From positions 1 to 8,582 of the forward strand of contig CAMKMK010000095.1 in assembly GCA_946413885.1 (NCBI GenBank): 8,582 bases of DNA, read 5' to 3'. Shown in pieces: positions 5,947 to 8,582 of the stretch (position 1 is the first letter of the stretch; every line of letters begins with the position of its first letter). The position numbers and the translations under genes were made by a program. The notes under the pieces were generated by a model. It did no database searches. It was not told the DNA's origin and saw nothing but the letters and a program-made list of their open reading frames with translations. The DNA comes from an uncultured Prevotellaceae bacterium (GTDB taxonomy: Bacteria > Bacteroidota > Bacteroidia > Bacteroidales > Bacteroidaceae).

Positions 5947-7416
5947 ATGAAGTTAGGATTCGACAACAACAAATACATCAAGATCCAGTCAGAACGCATC
6001 AAAGAGAGGATCACGCAATTCAGTGGAAAACTGTACATGGAGTTGGGCGGAAAACTTTTCGATGACTATCATGCCAGCCGAGTACTGCCTGGTTTTCAGC
6101 CAGATAGCAAGTTGCGCATGCTGCAGCAGTTGAGCGATACAGCAGAGATCATCATCGTCATCAGCGCAATAGACATTGAGAAGAACAAGATACGTCAGGA
6201 TTTGGGAATCACTTATGATGAGGATGTGTTGCGTCTTCGTACAGAATTCCAAAACAGAGGATTCCTGGTGAGTAGCGTTGTCATCACCCACTATAATGGT
6301 CAGGCCAGCGCAGACATGTATCGTCATCGCTTGGAGAGTCTTGGCATTCGTGCCTATTACCATTATACTATTGAGGGCTATCCCCACAATGTTACCCTCA
6401 TCGATTCTGATGAAGGATTTGGGAAGGATGACTATGTGGAGACCTCTCGACCCTTGGTTATCGTAACCGCTCCTGGTCCTGGAAGCGGCAAGATGGCAGT
6501 CTGTCTGTCCCAACTATACAATGAACACAAGCGTGGAATTGAAGCAGGTTATGCTAAATTCGAGACGTTCCCAGTATGGAACCTTCCCTTGAACCATCCT
6601 GTAAACATCGCCTACGAAGCTGCCACAGCGGACCTGAATGATATCAACATGATTGACCCCTTCCATTTGGAAGCTTATCAGAAGATTGCCATCAACTACA
6701 ATCGCGATGTAGAAATCTTCCCTATACTGAACACCTTGTTTGAAGGCATTTATGGCGAGTGCCCCTATAAGTCTCCCACAGACATGGGAGTCAACATGGT
6801 GGGCTTCTGCATCAGCGATGATGAGGTGTGCCAGGAGGTCTCGAAACAAGAAGTGATCCGCCGTTATTATACTGCCTTGAACAAACTGGCCTTGGGAGGT
6901 TGCAACGAATCAGAGGTCAACAAACTCTCTCTTCTGCTGAAGCAAGCCAGGATCACAACTGATTACCGCAAGACCACGTTGGCTGCCAAAGCAAGGAAGG
7001 AAGAGGCAGGAGTGCCTTGCTCTGCAATTGAACTGCCTGGAGGAAACATTATCACGGCTGCCAGCAGTCCTTTGTTAGGAACAGCTTCTTCCCTGATTCT
7101 GAATGCAGTAAAGCATCTGGGAGGCATCGACCACGAGTTGAAACTGATTCCTCAATACCTGATTGAACCTATCCAGAAGACAAAGATCGTATACTTGGGG
7201 GGCAGCAATCCTCGTCTGCATACTGATGAAGTGCTGGTCGCTTTGTCAGTCTTGAGCCAGACAGACAAGAACTGCAAGATAGCCTTAGAGCAATTACCAA
7301 AGTTGCGCGGTTGTCAAGCCCACTTTACCATCATGTTGGGCGAGGTGGATCGTAAGATTTTCAAGAAGTTGGGCGTTGATATCACCTGTGACCCTATGAG
7401 GAAGGAAAAGAAATAG
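5947..7416 (+). CDS. DUF1846 (UPF0371) family protein of unknown function
   Basis: A full-length member of the DUF1846/UPF0371 family (usually about 490-505 residues; here 489). Recognised from the N-terminal stretch GFDNNKYIKIQSERIKERI with LPGFQPDSKLRML at 47-59, THYNGQASAD at 114-123, and TAPGPGSGKMAVCLSQLYNE at 174-193. That last segment looks like a nucleotide-binding loop, but Met183 sits where a classic P-loop has Ser or Thr. Further conserved-looking segments are WNLPLNHPVNIAYEAATADL (211-230) and a C-terminal domain with IELPGG and SSPLLGTASS (361-381). No signal peptide or membrane span is seen, so it is probably cytosolic. A structure of a family member is known, but to my knowledge no reaction is firmly assigned. 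It is the first gene of a rightward pair with the oxidoreductase 11 bp downstream. The start fits the family N-terminus and follows the -7 box at a plausible distance. Confidence 0.9.
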   Translation: MKLGFDNNKYIKIQSERIKERITQFSGKLYMELGGKLFDDYHASRVLPGFQPDSKLRMLQQLSDTAEIIIVISAIDIEKNKIRQDLGITYDEDVLRLRTEFQNRGFLVSSVVITHYNGQASADMYRHRLESLGIRAYYHYTIEGYPHNVTLIDSDEGFGKDDYVETSRPLVIVTAPGPGSGKMAVCLSQLYNEHKRGIEAGYAKFETFPVWNLPLNHPVNIAYEAATADLNDINMIDPFHLEAYQKIAINYNRDVEIFPILNTLFEGIYGECPYKSPTDMGVNMVGFCISDDEVCQEVSKQEVIRRYYTALNKLALGGCNESEVNKLSLLLKQARITTDYRKTTLAAKARKEEAGVPCSAIELPGGNIITAASSPLLGTASSLILNAVKHLGGIDHELKLIPQYLIEPIQKTKIVYLGGSNPRLHTDEVLVALSVLSQTDKNCKIALEQLPKLRGCQAHFTIMLGEVDRKIFKKLGVDITCDPMRKEKK

Positions 7417-7427
7417 CAAAGGCTTAC

Positions 7428-8420
7428 ATGGAGAAGAGAGATTACAAAAAAGTAAGAGTAGGAATCATAGGAGCAGGACACATCGCAGAAAAGATGTCCC
7501 ATACCCTGAATATCCTTGACGGATGGGAAGCTTATGCCATTGGCTCCCGCAGCCAAGAGAAGGCAGAGAAGTTCGCCAAAGATTTTCATTTCCAAAAGGC
7601 TTACGGAAGTTACGCGGAACTTATCCAGGATGACAACGTGGATTTGATTTACATTGCCACTCCTCATTCTCATCATCTGTCCCCTACTCGACTGGCACTC
7701 CAAAACGGGAAACCCTGCTTGGTAGAAAAGGCTTTCACAGCAAATGCCCAAGAAGCAAAGGAACTGCTCGACCTGTCAAAAGAAAAGGAAGTTTTCGTGG
7801 CGGAAGCCATCTGGACACGTTATCAACCTATGCGTCAGATTATCAGTGATATGCTGGAAAGTAATGTCATTGGGAAAGTGAAACTTGTGACCTGCTCTTT
7901 AGGCTACCCGATTGAGCAGAAAGAACGCATTCAAAGGCCTGAATTGTGTGGTGGCGCCTTGCTTGATTTAGGTGTCTATGGCATCAATTTTGTAAGGATG
8001 TTTTTCCCAGGAAAATGGGAAAGTATCTCTTCCCAATGCACGAAAAGCCAAACAGGAATGGATATGACAGAGTGCATCTCCGTCAGATACGAAGATGGGT
8101 TGATGGCCAACATGCAGTTCTCAGCAGTCTGCGTGAATGACCGATACGGATTGATAAGTGGGGGAAAAGGTTACATGGTAATAGACAATATCAACAATCC
8201 CAGCAGGGCAACTGCTTACGACAAGTTTGGGAACGTGTTGATGCAACGGTTTTGTCCTCAGCAAATTACAGGTTTCGAGTATGAACTGGAAGCCTGTCGC
8301 GAAGCACTTCAGCATGGATGGATAGAATCTCCCCACATGCCACACGAAGAGATCCTTCAAATCATGAAGATTATGGATGGGTTGAGAAAGGATTGGGGAG
8401 TTGTGTTTCCAATGGATTGA
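7428..8420 (+). CDS. Gfo/Idh/MocA family NAD(P)-dependent oxidoreductase
   Basis: A 330-residue oxidoreductase of the glucose-fructose oxidoreductase/inositol dehydrogenase/MocA superfamily, which usually acts on sugars, inositols or related polyols. The N-terminal Rossmann domain has VGIIGAGHIAEK at 11-22, ATPHSHH at 77-83 and EKAFTANAQEA at 100-110; Lys101 is the conserved lysine, in EKA where many members have EKP. AEAIWTRYQP at 125-134 and GGALLDLGVYGINFVR at 175-190 resemble the dimeric dihydrodiol dehydrogenase-like branch, with Asp180 and Tyr184 as likely active-site residues. No signal peptide is seen. It follows the DUF1846 gene by 11 bp, so the two are probably co-transcribed, and a shared pathway is plausible but not shown. 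Its substrate cannot be read from the sequence. The start is the first ATG after the preceding stop, and the Rossmann motif begins at the normal distance. Confidence 0.92.
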   Translation: MEKRDYKKVRVGIIGAGHIAEKMSHTLNILDGWEAYAIGSRSQEKAEKFAKDFHFQKAYGSYAELIQDDNVDLIYIATPHSHHLSPTRLALQNGKPCLVEKAFTANAQEAKELLDLSKEKEVFVAEAIWTRYQPMRQIISDMLESNVIGKVKLVTCSLGYPIEQKERIQRPELCGGALLDLGVYGINFVRMFFPGKWESISSQCTKSQTGMDMTECISVRYEDGLMANMQFSAVCVNDRYGLISGGKGYMVIDNINNPSRATAYDKFGNVLMQRFCPQQITGFEYELEACREALQHGWIESPHMPHEEILQIMKIMDGLRKDWGVVFPMD

Positions 8421-8435
8421 GACAGCTATCTCTAA

Positions 8436-8582
8436 TCAGACATAACCATTCCACTTTCGCCAAATCCAATGAACTGCAGTAAAGATGGGGAACCAGAAAA
8501 TTTCATCAGGATACTGACGAAGGAAACGAAGACTTCTGCCTAATCGTCGAACCAGACGATGAGGTTTGCTCTCTCCTTTCTT
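8436..8582 (-). CDS. C-terminal 48 residues of an unidentified protein (5' part outside window)
   Basis: The minus-strand frame is open from the right edge and ends at TGA (complement of 8436-8438). The tail is basic and aromatic: KPHRLVRRLGRSLRFLRQYP, then an aromatic-rich segment containing WFPIFTAVHWIWRKWNGYV. Coding is supported by the strongly non-random, aromatic-rich composition and by the tidy convergent junction, with only 15 bp between this stop and that of the oxidoreductase. A basic, aromatic C-terminal tail of this kind can occur at the membrane-facing end of family 2 glycosyltransferases from Bacteroidetes. That would suit a nearby sugar locus, but it is a guess from resemblance only, and no catalytic motif lies in the window. 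Confidence 0.6.
   Translation of the reverse strand, partial: KKGESKPHRLVRRLGRSLRFLRQYPDEIFWFPIFTAVHWIWRKWNGYV

Noticed and set aside
5723..5950. 75-codon plus-strand frame (GTG start) ending in an ATGA overlap with the DUF1846 start
   Set aside because: The overlap looks like translational coupling, but the frame starts inside a repeat, runs through the tandem array and covers the -7 box. Its composition is Lys/Arg-rich without a recognisable motif.
8231..8240. GAACGTGTTG inside the oxidoreductase gene (and a similar match near 4818 in ugd) matching the array core
   Set aside because: Isolated, coding (Asn-Val-Leu and similar codons), not in a 22-bp series and imperfect as a dyad; likely chance.
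8416..8436. Hairpin ATTGAGA / TCTC(T)AAT across the convergent stops of the oxidoreductase and edge gene
   Set aside because: Short stem with a bulge and no T run; too weak to call a terminator.

Overview
This 8.6-kb window is ordinary-looking chromosomal DNA, most likely from a member of the Bacteroidales (Bacteroides/Prevotella-like). The evidence is a promoter of the Bacteroidetes type (TTTG, 20 nt, TAACTTTG) in front of the minus-strand operon, a second TATCTTTG -7 box, AT-rich leaders with no clear Shine-Dalgarno sequence, and protein variants that resemble Bacteroidetes forms. Genus level is inference.

Layout. (1) Positions 1-3119, plus strand: the 3' part of gmd, then fcl, then manC. 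Together these convert mannose-1-phosphate to GDP-mannose and on to GDP-L-fucose. gmd and fcl overlap by ATGA, and manC follows after 24 bp. (2) Positions 3132-5620, minus strand: a two-gene operon, ugd followed by a UDP-glucuronate 4-epimerase gene. It turns UDP-glucose into UDP-glucuronate and then UDP-galacturonate. It converges on manC, with a small hairpin at the junction. (3) Positions 5621-5946: a divergent, gene-free control region. It holds the ugd promoter, a regular array of four dyad cores spaced exactly 22 bp apart (plus a half-site), an overlapping 20-bp inverted repeat, and a -7 box for the rightward operon. (4) Positions 5947-8420, plus strand: a DUF1846/UPF0371 protein and, 11 bp later, a Gfo/Idh/MocA-type oxidoreductase. 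(5) Positions 8436-8582, minus strand: the C-terminal 48 codons of a further gene that converges on the oxidoreductase and enters from the right edge.

How the genes work together. The first two groups supply two activated sugars, GDP-L-fucose and UDP-galacturonate, with GDP-mannose and UDP-glucuronate as intermediates. These are typical precursors for capsule, O-antigen or glycoprotein glycans. No flippase, polymerase or complete glycosyltransferase is visible, so this is a precursor-supply block and not a whole polysaccharide locus. The DUF1846 and oxidoreductase pair has no assigned pathway; its position suggests, but does not show, a link to sugar metabolism.

I found no mobile element, CRISPR array, tRNA or rRNA. 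The most unusual feature is the 22-bp-phased dyad array between the two divergent operons.
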